Of a stretch of DNA of 64,000 bases, positions 22,600 through 32,762 are shown piece after piece. The position numbers and the translations under genes were made by a program. Every line of letters begins with the position of its first letter. Within the stretch, counting starts at the first letter, position 1. Source of the stretch: QKTW01 sp052161885 (GTDB lineage Bacteria > Bacteroidota > Bacteroidia > Chitinophagales > Chitinophagaceae); assembly GCA_052161885.1 (NCBI GenBank), contig CP197396.1, positions 3,596,001 to 3,660,000 of the forward strand, read 5' to 3'. The notes under the pieces are model-generated. The model was not told where the DNA came from. It saw nothing but the letters and a program-made list of their open reading frames with translations, and did not search any database.

Positions 22600-24336
22600 A
22601 TGCCCTTACTTTCTACTCAAAAAAACTATCAAAGAAAAATTAAAAATTCTCTTCTGCTCCTGGCATTTGCATTGGGTCTTGGTTCTGAAAAAGGTATAGC
22701 GCAAGTCGGAACATGGACACAGGTAGCAGCGCCCTGCAACGACACATGCGCGGGTGTAATGCTTCTTCTGAGCGATGGCTCTGTTATTGCCAAAAGTAAA
22801 TCCGGCATTGATCATATCGGGAACTCCTGGCAAAAACTGACCCCGGACATTCATGGCAGTTATATAAACGGAACATGGAGCAGCATTGCATCGATGATGG
22901 ATTCACGGCTGTATTTTTCATCCCAGGTATTAAAAGATGGTCGTGTATATGTGGCCGGAGGAGAATACGGGACCGGGGGAAGCAGATCCGAGATCTATAA
23001 TCCACTAACGGATACCTGGACAGCAGGACCATTTACTTCTGTATCAAGAAAGATCTCCGATGCCAATTCTGAGCAACTTCCGGATGGCCGCATATTACAG
23101 GCCATAGTAAACTCTTTTACCGGAAATGTGATCTATAATCCGGCCACGAATACTTATTCCGCAGCACCATCGTGCCTGCAAAGCCATGATGAATCTTCCT
23201 GGTTAAAATTGCCGGACAACAGTATCCTATTCGTCGATTTTGACACAACATCCTCCGAACGCTATATTCCATCACTCAATCAGTGGGTAGCAGATGCCAC
23301 GGTTCCTGTACCGCTGTATGATACGTCTATAGGAGAAACGGGACCTTCCTTTCTATTACCGGACGGACGGGGATTTTTTATCGGGGCTAATGGCAAAACT
23401 GCATTTTATACGCCATCAGGTACAACTAGTCCGGGAACATGGGCAGCGGGCCCGGATATACCACATGGTCTGGGTGCGCCTGATGCAGCCGCAGCTATGA
23501 TGGCAAATGGAAAAATTCTCTGTGCCTTTTCTCCTCCGCCGACTGACAGCATTAACTTTGCTGACACTACTTACTTCTTCGAATTTAACTACGTCACGGA
23601 CTCGTTTGTACAGATACCAACCCCGATGGGTGGCCCCTACATGAACGTGCCCGCATACTTTACCAATATGCTGGATCTACCGGACGGATCTGTACTATTT
23701 GCAAACCTGTATGACAATACCTATTACACGTACACACCTTCAGGCGCTCCGTTGGCTGCCGGCAAACCAACGGTCAGCGGCATTACCACAACAGACTGCC
23801 ATACGTACCGGATAATCGGTACACTCTTTAACGGAATATCAAAAGGGGCATGCTACGGCGACGACTGGCAGATGGCGACCAACTACCCCCTTGTACGCCT
23901 CCGGTCCGGCAGCAATGTGTATTATGCCAGAACCTTCAACTGGAACAGAACCGGGGTACAAACAGGCGCCCTGCCTGATACTGCATCATTTACATTACCG
24001 GCAGCTTTTACTCCCGGCACTTATTCGCTGGAAGTGGTTGTCAATGGCATCAGTTCAGATCCCAGTTCTTTCACGGCCTGTCCTGAAGGCATAAATGAAC
24101 AGCAGGTTATTGCACATTCATTCACCATTTATCCTAACCCGACAAATGGAACTGTAACAATATCCGGCGAAAACAAGGCGGATGAAATCAATATCACAAA
24201 TACAATCGGGCAATCTGTTTACCAGGCAAAGCCGGGAGGCCGGTCCGTTTCCGTTAAGCTGCAGCAACCCGGAATCTATTTTGTTACCATATCATCCGAT
24301 AATATAAAAACGACACAAACCTTAGTGGTGGAATAA
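22600..24336 (+). CDS. Kelch-type protein secreted by the type IX system
   Basis: 578 residues. An N-terminal signal segment (NSLLLLAFALGLGSEKGIAQ) is followed by kelch-like beta-propeller blades (WSSIASMMDSRLYFSSQVL, GRVYVAGGEYG, EIYNPLTDTWTAG, ILQAIVNSFTGNVIYNPATN). A domain at about 390-490 resembles the Ig-like domain that follows the propeller in galactose-oxidase-like proteins. The last ~75 residues form a type A T9SS sorting domain: FTIYPNPTNGTVTI, then NTIGQSVYQ and LQQPGIYFVTIS. It should therefore cross the outer membrane by T9SS and be released or surface-bound. No copper ligands were identified, so an oxidase activity is not claimed. Confidence 0.85.
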   Translation: MPLLSTQKNYQRKIKNSLLLLAFALGLGSEKGIAQVGTWTQVAAPCNDTCAGVMLLLSDGSVIAKSKSGIDHIGNSWQKLTPDIHGSYINGTWSSIASMMDSRLYFSSQVLKDGRVYVAGGEYGTGGSRSEIYNPLTDTWTAGPFTSVSRKISDANSEQLPDGRILQAIVNSFTGNVIYNPATNTYSAAPSCLQSHDESSWLKLPDNSILFVDFDTTSSERYIPSLNQWVADATVPVPLYDTSIGETGPSFLLPDGRGFFIGANGKTAFYTPSGTTSPGTWAAGPDIPHGLGAPDAAAAMMANGKILCAFSPPPTDSINFADTTYFFEFNYVTDSFVQIPTPMGGPYMNVPAYFTNMLDLPDGSVLFANLYDNTYYTYTPSGAPLAAGKPTVSGITTTDCHTYRIIGTLFNGISKGACYGDDWQMATNYPLVRLRSGSNVYYARTFNWNRTGVQTGALPDTASFTLPAAFTPGTYSLEVVVNGISSDPSSFTACPEGINEQQVIAHSFTIYPNPTNGTVTISGENKADEINITNTIGQSVYQAKPGGRSVSVKLQQPGIYFVTISSDNIKTTQTLVVE

Positions 24337-24455
24337 TAATGCGATCAGAATACCGCTTACATTTTGAGTAGGTGGCATGCTGGCCTGTAACAGATCCTAT
24401 ACTTCTGCTCCTTCTGAGCTTGTTCACCTTTTTACCAGGTCATCTATTTCTTTAG

Positions 24456-24484
24456 GCCACTCCTTTTCCCGGAGTGGCTTTTTT
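24456..24484 (+). terminator. Terminator after the kelch protein gene
   Basis: GCCACTCC / GGAGTGGC with a 7-base loop, then a T run. It lies 120 bp after the stop codon. Confidence 0.85.
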
Positions 24485-24536
24485 GCGAAGAGAATTGCTT
24501 TCCCGCAGTTCCGGCCCACAATAATTCCACAATAAG

Positions 24537-24558
24537 AAGGCCCGGGAATCCGGGCCTT
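24537..24558 (-). terminator. Terminator after the GLPGLI gene
   Basis: AAGGCCCGG / CCGGGCCTT with loop GAAT. On the minus strand it is followed by CTTATT. It lies 23 bp after the stop codon. Confidence 0.75.
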
Positions 24559-24580
24559 ACTGAAAAAAATCCTGTTTGTA

Positions 24581-25315
24581 TTACAACGAGCTCCACCAAA
24601 TATTTCTGTTCGCCCATTTGCCCCAGTCTTTGAGGCTTTCCTGCAGGTTCTGCACCAGTTGCTGCTGTGTTACTACTTTTCCTTTTGCCGGAGCCACAAA
24701 GGTTGTTGCCGGCGGAGGTGCGATGTCTACTTTGGTGGCTACCCATGTAGTATAGAGCCTGGGCACTGCCAGCTCCAGTATCATGCCCGGCAGGCCGCTG
24801 AACATCTCAGGACCGCCGCTTACCATAATATCATCTGTGTAAAAAGCGACCACATATACGGAGTCACAGATCTTTCCTACAGCTTTGTGGCATTTGTAAT
24901 TGGCAATCGTACGGATCTCATCTGTTATCTTCCATTTGAGCACACGCATGCTGTCCTGTACGAGATATTTTTTTTCATAGATTACCTTTTCCGCTGTCAC
25001 TTTTTTTGCAGGGAGATTTGTATACACCACATTGTCTGCAGCAGGCGATCCGCCAAACATGCGGAACTGGTTATCGGATTCTTTGCCCGGCTTATACAAG
25101 GTCTTCTGTGTATCAAAATAGAGGTTAAAAAAGCTGCTGCTGAACTTCGGCACTTGCGCCTTCATCTGCTCAAACCAATCTTCTCCGTAATCCTCCATCT
25201 GTCGGTGCACGTTTACCTTCCGCTCATACTCTATGGTTCCCTGTGCAGTATATTGTGCAGAAGCCGCAGTTGCGGTAAGCATTAAAAAAAGTATAGGCAA
25301 TATATAACGGTTCAT
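24581..25315 (-). CDS. GLPGLI-family exported protein
   Basis: 244 residues with a signal peptide (ILPILFLMLTATAASA). The family hallmark GLPGLI appears as FSGLPGMILEL near residue 195. Two central cysteines (YKCHKAVGKICD) may pair. The family (Porph_ging) is restricted to Bacteroidota and is often encoded next to a large CarboxypepD_reg/outer-membrane barrel protein, as here: 10 bp downstream of the 950-residue barrel on the same strand, so the two form an operon. Role unknown; a periplasmic or surface partner of the barrel is an inference. Confidence 0.88.
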   Translation of the reverse strand: MNRYILPILFLMLTATAASAQYTAQGTIEYERKVNVHRQMEDYGEDWFEQMKAQVPKFSSSFFNLYFDTQKTLYKPGKESDNQFRMFGGSPAADNVVYTNLPAKKVTAEKVIYEKKYLVQDSMRVLKWKITDEIRTIANYKCHKAVGKICDSVYVVAFYTDDIMVSGGPEMFSGLPGMILELAVPRLYTTWVATKVDIAPPPATTFVAPAKGKVVTQQQLVQNLQESLKDWGKWANRNIWWSSL

Positions 25316-25325
25316 AGTTTTCTTT

Positions 25326-28178
25326 TTATTTAATGATCATCGTTTGATTGTCCTGGGGCGCCGCTATAGGTGTGTGTGAGAAGTTCCAGATTACACTGAG
25401 CAGACCATAGCGGCGTATGGTATTGTAGCTGCTCTGGGAAACGGAGTTGTTCTGCGCATTTCTGCTGAAACCGACATTCTGATTCAGGATATCAAATACA
25501 GATGCACGCACTTCGAGTTGATCCTTCTTCAGCATCTTTTTGCTTACATAAGCATTCCAGCGCAGTACATTGTTATTGGTGGTAAATACTTCTGTTCTTT
25601 GGCGTATCATCCATTCTGCTGTAGTACCCAGTTCAAATTTCTTCGGCAGCTGGTAAGTTATATCCAGGTTGTTATTGCTGCTCCAGTAACTGGTGCTGAT
25701 AGTGCTGATGGTTGCTTTGTTATCATTGTAGGTGATACCGGGACTGAAGGATATGGATATTTTGTTTTCCTTGTCGTAACGAACATCAAGCCCCAGGGAA
25801 TATGAGTTATTATTGTTGGTATTGGGCTGACCATTTACAAAATTGTTGGAGTGCCCCAGGCTTGCGTTAATATTTCCACCCAGATCCAGGTTCAGCTTTT
25901 TAAGCCGGAACCCATAGCCCAGGTAGCCCCATACGTTATGGTTGCCATTTACATTTACATATTGGTAGGTGCGGCTTCCGTCTTCATTAATAACGTCTGA
26001 TCTGCTGATGGCATTGTTCACGGAGTTGTACGAGAGGCTGGACCACAGGTAACGACCAGATAATACTTTATAATCATTAAAGCGCAGCTGGAAACTATTA
26101 CGGAATTCCTGCCTCAGCGATGGATTTCCCACTGGCACATTCAGCGGGTTAGTATTGTCCCGCAGCGGCTGTATCTGGTCTATTGTCGGCTGACGTGTAC
26201 TGCCGTCATAATTAAAGCTCAGGTTTGTCTGTTTGGCTATCTTGTAAGTAAATCCAGCATCGGGAAAGAAGTTATTGTATGTGGTGTTATAGCTGCGATG
26301 ATAAACAGTATCCGTTGCCAGATTTTTCTGGTTATATACAGTATTGTTATAATCGCCGCCAAAGAAGAAGTTCATTTTTTTGTACACGAACCGCATCTTG
26401 GCACCACCGCTGTTCTGCGTAATATTGTACCTGTAATTGCTGCTGTACAGCTGGTTGGCGCTATCCGTATATTCGCCGCCGGTAAGTCTGTCATAAGAGT
26501 TCTTCTCTGCACTGCTATTATTTGCACTGAAGGCATAATTCAGTTCGAGGAATGTTGTTTTTGATAACGGTTCTGTATAAGTAAGCCTTCCGTTAAGTGT
26601 AAGGTTTCGCGAGCTGTTAATCTTATGCTGATCTATAACGCTGTCTGTATTGGTTGTGTAGAAATGCGTAAATGATTTCAGATACCCGTCACTGTTCGAT
26701 TCCTTGTAATTCTCATTAAAAGCAAAAGACATTGTCCTTCCCTTTTTCTTAAATTTTTTGCGGTACAGCAGGTATGCATCAAAGTTTTTGGTGCTGGCAT
26801 CACTGTTGAGTGTACGGTTGTTATTATTCAGCGAATCTGTAATGTTCGCGCCGGTTGCGGAATCTGCTACAAGATTGTAAATACTGCCATGATATTGCGT
26901 GCTGGATTTCGTTTCGCGGTAGCCGGCATTCACGGTGAGTTTAAGGGAAGAAGTACTGTCCATCTTCCACTCAAAAAGGCCATCTGCTCCGTGCCGCTGT
27001 CCCGTGCTGAATTTGTCATTGTGAGATGTGCTTACGTTCTGAAAACCCTGCAGTGTATATTGGGTGATATCGTCTCCTGTTGTCTCCAGGTTTTGTTTTG
27101 CATAGCGGTAATTTCCCGATATGTGATATTTATCTTCGTCTCCCCATTTGTCTGAATAATGTATACCACCGGTCCATACTTTGGGCAGGCCCTGGCCGTT
27201 GTAAGTTCCGTCCCAGCTGGAGAATTCATCATCTGCATCACTGGTGTAGTAAGTTGTCATAATGCCCCCGTCGTCAGACATTGTAGTAGACCCGTCATTT
27301 CCTGAGTATTTACCGCGGTCCTGCCATCCAAGCCCTATTTTATCTGTATTGGAAACGATACCAAATGCAGAGAACTGACTTTTTTTGCGGAAAGCATTGA
27401 TCATCCCCTGGTTTTCGAAATACTGATCGGTGCCGCCGCCCGCAACCAGTTTCCCGAAATATCCCTTCTTCATATTGTCTTTCATCTGCAGGTTTATCGT
27501 TTTCGTCTTCTGGCCATCGTCTATTCCTGTAAATGCAGCCTGGTCACTCTTCTTGTCAAATACCTGTACTTTATCGATTGTTTTTGCCTGCAGGCCTTTT
27601 GTCACTACGGCAGGGTCATCTGAAAAAAACTCTTCGCCATCTACCAGTATTTTCTCCACTTTTTCACCCTGGGCCACTACCTCGCCGTTTTTGTTCACCT
27701 GTATCCCCGGCAGTTTTTTCAACAACTCTTCTACACTGGCGCCTTCACGTACTTTAAAGCTGTCAGCCACATATTCCGTCGTATCGCCCTTTATCTTGAT
27801 GGCTGCCACCTGTTGTTTCAATACAAACTCCTGCAGCAAATGCGTTTTGGACACCATTGGTATATCGCCGAGAGATGTTATGCCCGGAGCTGTAACATTT
27901 ACGATGTCCACATAATCCGCAAGACCCGGAAATGTGATCATCGTCATATATTTTCCGGCAGTATCCGCATGCAGCATAAATTCTCCATTGGCATTGGCAC
28001 GAGTATAATCTATCAATACCGAATCAGATGCCCGTAATAATGTTACAGAAGCATATTGCAGCTTAATGTTATTTAGGGTATCGGATACAGAACCTTTGAT
28101 GCTGTAGGTTTGTTGGGCTCTGGCATTGTTAAGACAGATGCACAGCAGCAGCATGAGTAAGAGTCGGGTTTTCATCAA
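25326..28178 (-). CDS. TonB-receptor-like outer-membrane beta-barrel protein
   Basis: 950 residues. Signal peptide (RLLLMLLLCICLNNARAQ), a CarboxypepD_reg-like beta-sandwich (about 22-110: YSIKGSVSDTLNNIKLQYASV), a plug-like domain (VEELLKKLPGIQVNKNGEVVAQG, ILVDGEEFF) and then a ~650-residue barrel rich in alternating aromatic strands. It fits the outer-membrane beta-barrel family (OMP_b-brl_3) found with GLPGLI proteins. No TonB box can be assigned with certainty. Substrate unknown. It is the first gene of the pair. The ending (QDNQTMIIK) does not end in the usual barrel aromatic. Confidence 0.9.
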   Translation of the reverse strand: MMKTRLLLMLLLCICLNNARAQQTYSIKGSVSDTLNNIKLQYASVTLLRASDSVLIDYTRANANGEFMLHADTAGKYMTMITFPGLADYVDIVNVTAPGITSLGDIPMVSKTHLLQEFVLKQQVAAIKIKGDTTEYVADSFKVREGASVEELLKKLPGIQVNKNGEVVAQGEKVEKILVDGEEFFSDDPAVVTKGLQAKTIDKVQVFDKKSDQAAFTGIDDGQKTKTINLQMKDNMKKGYFGKLVAGGGTDQYFENQGMINAFRKKSQFSAFGIVSNTDKIGLGWQDRGKYSGNDGSTTMSDDGGIMTTYYTSDADDEFSSWDGTYNGQGLPKVWTGGIHYSDKWGDEDKYHISGNYRYAKQNLETTGDDITQYTLQGFQNVSTSHNDKFSTGQRHGADGLFEWKMDSTSSLKLTVNAGYRETKSSTQYHGSIYNLVADSATGANITDSLNNNNRTLNSDASTKNFDAYLLYRKKFKKKGRTMSFAFNENYKESNSDGYLKSFTHFYTTNTDSVIDQHKINSSRNLTLNGRLTYTEPLSKTTFLELNYAFSANNSSAEKNSYDRLTGGEYTDSANQLYSSNYRYNITQNSGGAKMRFVYKKMNFFFGGDYNNTVYNQKNLATDTVYHRSYNTTYNNFFPDAGFTYKIAKQTNLSFNYDGSTRQPTIDQIQPLRDNTNPLNVPVGNPSLRQEFRNSFQLRFNDYKVLSGRYLWSSLSYNSVNNAISRSDVINEDGSRTYQYVNVNGNHNVWGYLGYGFRLKKLNLDLGGNINASLGHSNNFVNGQPNTNNNNSYSLGLDVRYDKENKISISFSPGITYNDNKATISTISTSYWSSNNNLDITYQLPKKFELGTTAEWMIRQRTEVFTTNNNVLRWNAYVSKKMLKKDQLEVRASVFDILNQNVGFSRNAQNNSVSQSSYNTIRRYGLLSVIWNFSHTPIAAPQDNQTMIIK

Positions 28179-28312
28179 AAGACGTTTGGTGATTTACAAT
28201 AACGTGACAAAAATGCACTTATTGTGTGAAAGGGTTAAACGGCAAATGCTAAAGTTTGTATAAAACGACGTGTAACCAGGATGATTTTAAGTGATCCTGC
28301 AGGATAATACAA

Positions 28313-28339
28313 GAACAGCAGCGGGTTTCGCTGCTGTTC
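28313..28339 (-). terminator. Hairpin after the GH3/beta-lactamase gene
   Basis: GAACAGCAGCG / CGCTGCTGTTC, 11 bp with a 5-base loop, 25 bp after the stop codon. The T tract is weak on the minus strand. Confidence 0.6.
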
Positions 28340-28364
28340 TATCTTCCGGATGCGGTCGGATTAC

Positions 28365-31300
28365 TTATTTTTTCAACTGTAGCTTCTTAACTGCTTCGCG
28401 GGCATGGTTCACCGGTATGCCCAGTGATTCATAAATATAATCCTGGGCTACAGTACGGACGTTCAGCTTATTGATCAGGTTGTTGTCGGCAGAAGGGTAT
28501 ACCCTGTTCGACAGAAACACAAAAAGCACACCAGTTGCAGGATCGGCCCATACGCAGGTACCGGTAAAACCCTGGTGTCCGAATGTATACCCGCTGCAGC
28601 GATTACCGGTAGGGCCGGCATCGTCCCTGTCGGCCTGTGGTTTATCAAAGCCCAGCCCACGGCGGCTCAGCTTTGTGTTGTAAGCGATAAATTTTTCTAC
28701 TGTTTCCTTTTTGAAATAATGTTTCTTGCCGTATGTGCCATAATTCAGCAGCATCTGGAAAATAACGCCTACGTCATGGGCTGTAGCAAATATGCCCGCA
28801 TGACCGGCAACGCCGCCAAACAGGGCTGCTCCGGGATCATGCACATAACCATGCACCTGCTGATGACGGAAGAAGATGTCGTATTCGGTTGGGGCAATGT
28901 TTGTTGTATCCCATTTTTTTAACGGCTGATAGGATATCTGTTTCAGGCCCAGCGGCTTGTAAAACTGATCTTGCACATACTTATCAATGGTGGTTTTGGT
29001 GATCTGCTCCACGATGGCTGCCAGGAAATAGAAATCCAGGTCGCTGTACACAAAACGTCCTTTATTTTCCAGCTGCGAACTGTAGATCTCCTTCCAAATA
29101 GTATCCCTGTAATCGTTGCGGAGATAAAGATCACGCGCCACTTCTATGCTGTGTTTTTTGTCTTTGTCATGCACATAAAGGTCTGATTTGAGATTACCCT
29201 TCTCATCCAGCGTTTCCTTATAAAACGGTATCCAGCTTTTTAAACCTGCCTGGTGCAGCAGCAGGTCTTCAATCCGCAATTTTGCTTTATCTGTGCCGCG
29301 CGCTGCCGGCAAATAATCGCCGATTGTTTTGTTCAGATCCAGCTTACCATCTTCGTACAGCCGCATTACGGCCAGGTTGGTAGCCAGTACTTTGGTGCAG
29401 GAGGCCACATCATAGATCGTCTGCTCATCAACCGGAACCAGCTTATTATATGACTGATAACCAAATGACTGATCGTAAAACACTTTCCCATCTTTTGCTG
29501 CAAGAATGCGGCACCCCGGAAAAGCCCCGCTGATAATACTGTTCTGGATAAATCGATTGAGCTTGTCCAGGGCCTGCTTTGATTTTACACCACCATCCTC
29601 TGCAAACTCTACCTTCTGCAGCTCGTTGGTGGCTGGAAGCACTGCGAGGGTTTCTGCAGTATCCGGTATAACCGGTGTTGCGGGCTTAATGGTATCGGCT
29701 GTCATATCGCAGACAGGTGTTACCGGCAGGTGGCCAACTGCTTTTTTTGCTCCCAGCAGCACATCTGCCACAGCTTCCTGTGTAAGAGAATCATCATCAT
29801 ACGCCACGATAGCACCTGATACTTTACAGGAATAACGAAATGCATAGGCATTGCCCATTATTACCAGCATTACATCTTTGCGACCTTGCACCTGCTGCAG
29901 CAAATAAAGCTGTGCAGCGTCCAGCCCATAATTGTTTGTCGGGTAAATACTCAAATTATGAAGCACCACTACATTTGCATCATAATGAGACATGCTGTCT
30001 ACTATCTTTGTTACTTCATTGTAACTGCTTCCTTTAGGCAACCATTTGGCTTTCATTATATTCTGTGCATCATACAGCCTATCGTGCAAAAGAGATGCGG
30101 AAGCATTTACGCCGATATAGTTTACATGCAGATTGCGTGCCGCTATCTTGCCAAGCACCGCATCATTATCACGAATCAGGGTTATAGCTTTGGCAGCTAT
30201 CTGGCGGCGCAGGGGAGCAACATAACGGTTCAGGTCTTCTGTAATGTTTTCTGTACTTACAGGCTTAAACTTATTGAGGCCTGCATCATATTTTGCGGCA
30301 AGTATTTTTTTCACTCTTCCTCCCAGCTCATTTGAATCTATTGCACCGGCAGCTACTGCAGAGTCTATTTTGCTAATAGCAACCGGTACATCCTGGGAAA
30401 AAAGCAGCATATCATTACCGGCCATGAGCGCGCGGAGATCTACCTCCCCTGGTCCGAAGTATTTGGTTACACCCTGCATATTGAGCGCATCAGTAAACAC
30501 AATACCCGGAAACTTCATCTTATTCTTCAGCAGGCCGGTCACCGTACTGGCAGAGAGTGTAGTAGGCACATGTGGTTCCGTTTCCAGCGCCGGTATCGCA
30601 AGGTGTGCTACCATTATACTTTTTACACCTGATTTTATGAGCTCACGGAAGGGGTACAGCTCCAGCGTATCCAGCTGCTGCAGCGACTTATTTACTGTGG
30701 GCAAGTCTTTATGTGAATCTACATCCGTATCTCCATGACCGGGAAAATGCTTTGCACAGGCTATTACACCATTATCCTGCAGCCCGCGCATATAGGCAAT
30801 ACCCATACGGGCCACACGGGTTTTATCTTCCCCGAAGGAACGCATATTGATTACCGGATTGGCCGGATTGTTATTTACATCCACATCCGGCGCAAAATCT
30901 ACGTGAACACCCAGTCTTTTGCATTGGTAGGCGATAGCCATACCCATCTGGTACATAAGCGCAGTATCACGGGTGGCGCCCAGCATCATTTGCTTTGGAA
31001 AGCTCTGCACACTGTCCAGGCGCATGCCGAGTCCCCATTCTGCATCCATAGCTATCAGCAGCGGCACCTGCGCCATCTGCTGATATTTGTTGGTAAGGGT
31101 GGCCTGCCGGGCCGGGCCGCCCTGCATAAAGATGAGGCCGCCGATACGGTGTTTTGAAATAAGGTCTGTGATCTGTGCGTCATTGTAGTTTTTACCGCCG
31201 GAATAAGCGGCCACCATGAACAGTTGTCCTATTCTTTCCTCACCGGTGAGGCTATTATACACACTGTCTACCCAATGTTTTCTGGCAATATCGACCGTCG

Positions 31301-31397
31301 CACCGGGAGTGCGGGGGCTGCGTGCAGCTGCATGTTGGAAAAATAAGCATATAAAAAGGCCTGTCAGTAAGGCAAAATTTACATTCCGCATCATCAT
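28365..31397 (-). CDS. NagZ-like glycoside hydrolase family 3 / beta-lactamase fusion
   Basis: 1010 residues from ATG 31397 (MMMRNVNFALLTG), which gives a signal peptide; the frame opens at 31439. The N-terminal half is a GH3 domain with the NagZ signature KHFPGHGDTDVDSH, whose Asp/His pair is catalytic in beta-N-acetylglucosaminidases, plus IAMDAEWGLGMRLD. A GH3 C-terminal-like region follows. From about residue 590 a serine beta-lactamase/esterase domain has SxxK (S-C-T-K in VASCTKVLATN), a Tyr motif YSDLDF and HQGFTGT in place of KTG. It probably acts on peptidoglycan fragments in the periplasm. Such fusions occur in Bacteroidota. Beta-lactam resistance is not implied. Confidence 0.9.
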   Translation of the reverse strand: MMMRNVNFALLTGLFICLFFQHAAARSPRTPGATVDIARKHWVDSVYNSLTGEERIGQLFMVAAYSGGKNYNDAQITDLISKHRIGGLIFMQGGPARQATLTNKYQQMAQVPLLIAMDAEWGLGMRLDSVQSFPKQMMLGATRDTALMYQMGMAIAYQCKRLGVHVDFAPDVDVNNNPANPVINMRSFGEDKTRVARMGIAYMRGLQDNGVIACAKHFPGHGDTDVDSHKDLPTVNKSLQQLDTLELYPFRELIKSGVKSIMVAHLAIPALETEPHVPTTLSASTVTGLLKNKMKFPGIVFTDALNMQGVTKYFGPGEVDLRALMAGNDMLLFSQDVPVAISKIDSAVAAGAIDSNELGGRVKKILAAKYDAGLNKFKPVSTENITEDLNRYVAPLRRQIAAKAITLIRDNDAVLGKIAARNLHVNYIGVNASASLLHDRLYDAQNIMKAKWLPKGSSYNEVTKIVDSMSHYDANVVVLHNLSIYPTNNYGLDAAQLYLLQQVQGRKDVMLVIMGNAYAFRYSCKVSGAIVAYDDDSLTQEAVADVLLGAKKAVGHLPVTPVCDMTADTIKPATPVIPDTAETLAVLPATNELQKVEFAEDGGVKSKQALDKLNRFIQNSIISGAFPGCRILAAKDGKVFYDQSFGYQSYNKLVPVDEQTIYDVASCTKVLATNLAVMRLYEDGKLDLNKTIGDYLPAARGTDKAKLRIEDLLLHQAGLKSWIPFYKETLDEKGNLKSDLYVHDKDKKHSIEVARDLYLRNDYRDTIWKEIYSSQLENKGRFVYSDLDFYFLAAIVEQITKTTIDKYVQDQFYKPLGLKQISYQPLKKWDTTNIAPTEYDIFFRHQQVHGYVHDPGAALFGGVAGHAGIFATAHDVGVIFQMLLNYGTYGKKHYFKKETVEKFIAYNTKLSRRGLGFDKPQADRDDAGPTGNRCSGYTFGHQGFTGTCVWADPATGVLFVFLSNRVYPSADNNLINKLNVRTVAQDYIYESLGIPVNHAREAVKKLQLKK

Positions 31398-31642
31398 AGA
31401 AAACAAAAATAACAGTAATGCCCGGCATATATGCCACAAAAGAAAAACGGCCTGTTTTTTATATTTTGATATTTATTCTTCGAAGTTTTTCTAAGGCGGA
31501 GAGAATATGTTTTAAAACCATGCCATCTTTTTAAAAAAAAGGCCTTGTTTGTCTTAAAAAAAATGAAACTTCGCACAAAACGGATTGAATTTTTCGCAAC
31601 TTTGCCATTATTTTCCAAAACATAGCAGCGTCTTGATTTTTT

Positions 31643-32665
31643 ATGGGTTTGTTTAATTTTTTAACGCAGGAAATAGCCATTGATTTAGGCACCGCAAATA
31701 CTCTTATTATACATAATGACCAGGTGGTAGTAGACGAACCCTCGATTGTTGCTATTGACCGTACTTCCAATAAAATTGTGGCCGTAGGTAAAAAGGCCAT
31801 GATGATGCATGAAAAAACCCATGAAAACCTGAAGACGATCCGCCCGCTTAAAGATGGTGTAATTGCCGACTTTAATGCCGCGGAAGGGATGCTCCGGGAA
31901 ATGATCAAACTTGTTTATCCTAAAAAACCCCTCTTCCCGCCCAGCTGGAGGATGGTAATATGCATACCATCAAGCATTACCGAAGTAGAAAAACGTGCTG
32001 TGCGCGACTCTGCTGAACAGGCCGGCGCCAAAGAAGTGTACATGATACACGAACCAATGGCAGCTGCACTGGGTATAGGCATTGACGTAGAAGAGCCAAC
32101 CGGCAATATGATCATCGACATCGGCGGCGGTACTACCGGTATCTCTGTCATTGCCCTGGCCGGTATTGTCTGCGATCAGTCTATCCGTATTGCAGGAGAC
32201 GAGTTTACCGGAGATATCATGGAAGCTATGCGCCGCTACCACAGCCTGCTGATTGGTGAGCGTACCGCAGAGCAGATCAAAATTCATGTTGGTTCAGCAC
32301 TGAAAGATCTTGATAACCCACCGGATGATATCGCGGTGAATGGCCGTGACCTTGTGACCGGTATTCCGAAGCAGATCATGGTGTCTTACCAGGAAGTTGC
32401 TGAAGCACTGGATAAATCTATTTTCAAAATTGAAGAAGCGATCCTGAAAGCGCTCGAAGGCACGCCGCCGGAACTGGCTGCAGATATTTACCGTCGCGGA
32501 CTGTACCTTACAGGCGGTGGTGCATTGTTGCGCGGACTGGACCGCCGTATTTCACATAAAATAAAGCTGCCGGTTCATGTAGCAGACGATCCGTTGCGTG
32601 CGGTGGTACGCGGTACGGGTATGGCGCTGAAAAATGTGGCCAAGATGCCGTTCCTGATGAAGTAG
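31643..32665 (+). CDS. mreB: Rod shape-determining protein MreB
   Basis: 340 residues of the actin family. Phosphate 1 motif IAIDLGTANTLI, IIDIGGGTTGISVIALAG for phosphate 2, and the adenosine motif YLTGGGALLRGLD. GVIADFNAAEGMLREMI and PPSWRMVICIPSSITEVE are typical MreB. It forms membrane-bound filaments that guide cell-wall elongation. First gene of mreBCD. The 5' flank is AT-rich; the motif CAACTTTG is one base off a -7 box and is not called. Confidence 0.97.
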   Translation: MGLFNFLTQEIAIDLGTANTLIIHNDQVVVDEPSIVAIDRTSNKIVAVGKKAMMMHEKTHENLKTIRPLKDGVIADFNAAEGMLREMIKLVYPKKPLFPPSWRMVICIPSSITEVEKRAVRDSAEQAGAKEVYMIHEPMAAALGIGIDVEEPTGNMIIDIGGGTTGISVIALAGIVCDQSIRIAGDEFTGDIMEAMRRYHSLLIGERTAEQIKIHVGSALKDLDNPPDDIAVNGRDLVTGIPKQIMVSYQEVAEALDKSIFKIEEAILKALEGTPPELAADIYRRGLYLTGGGALLRGLDRRISHKIKLPVHVADDPLRAVVRGTGMALKNVAKMPFLMK

Positions 32666-32674
32666 TTTCATGGA

Positions 32675-32734
32675 ATTGGGAATTTGGAATTGAGTTTGTT
32701 CATCATGCTGCAACATCCGCTCCAAATTCCCAAT
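32675..32734 (+). repeat. 14-bp inverted repeat between mreB and mreC
   Basis: ATTGGGAATTTGGA (32675-32688) and its exact complement TCCAAATTCCCAAT (32721-32734) flank a 32-base loop; a third partial copy CACCAATTTCCCAA follows. It starts 9 bp after the mreB stop and ends 28 bp before the mreC start. No T tract follows, so an mRNA-processing or stabilising hairpin is more likely than a terminator. Confidence 0.65.
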
Positions 32735-32762
32735 CACCAATTTCCCAATATCCTCCCAGACA

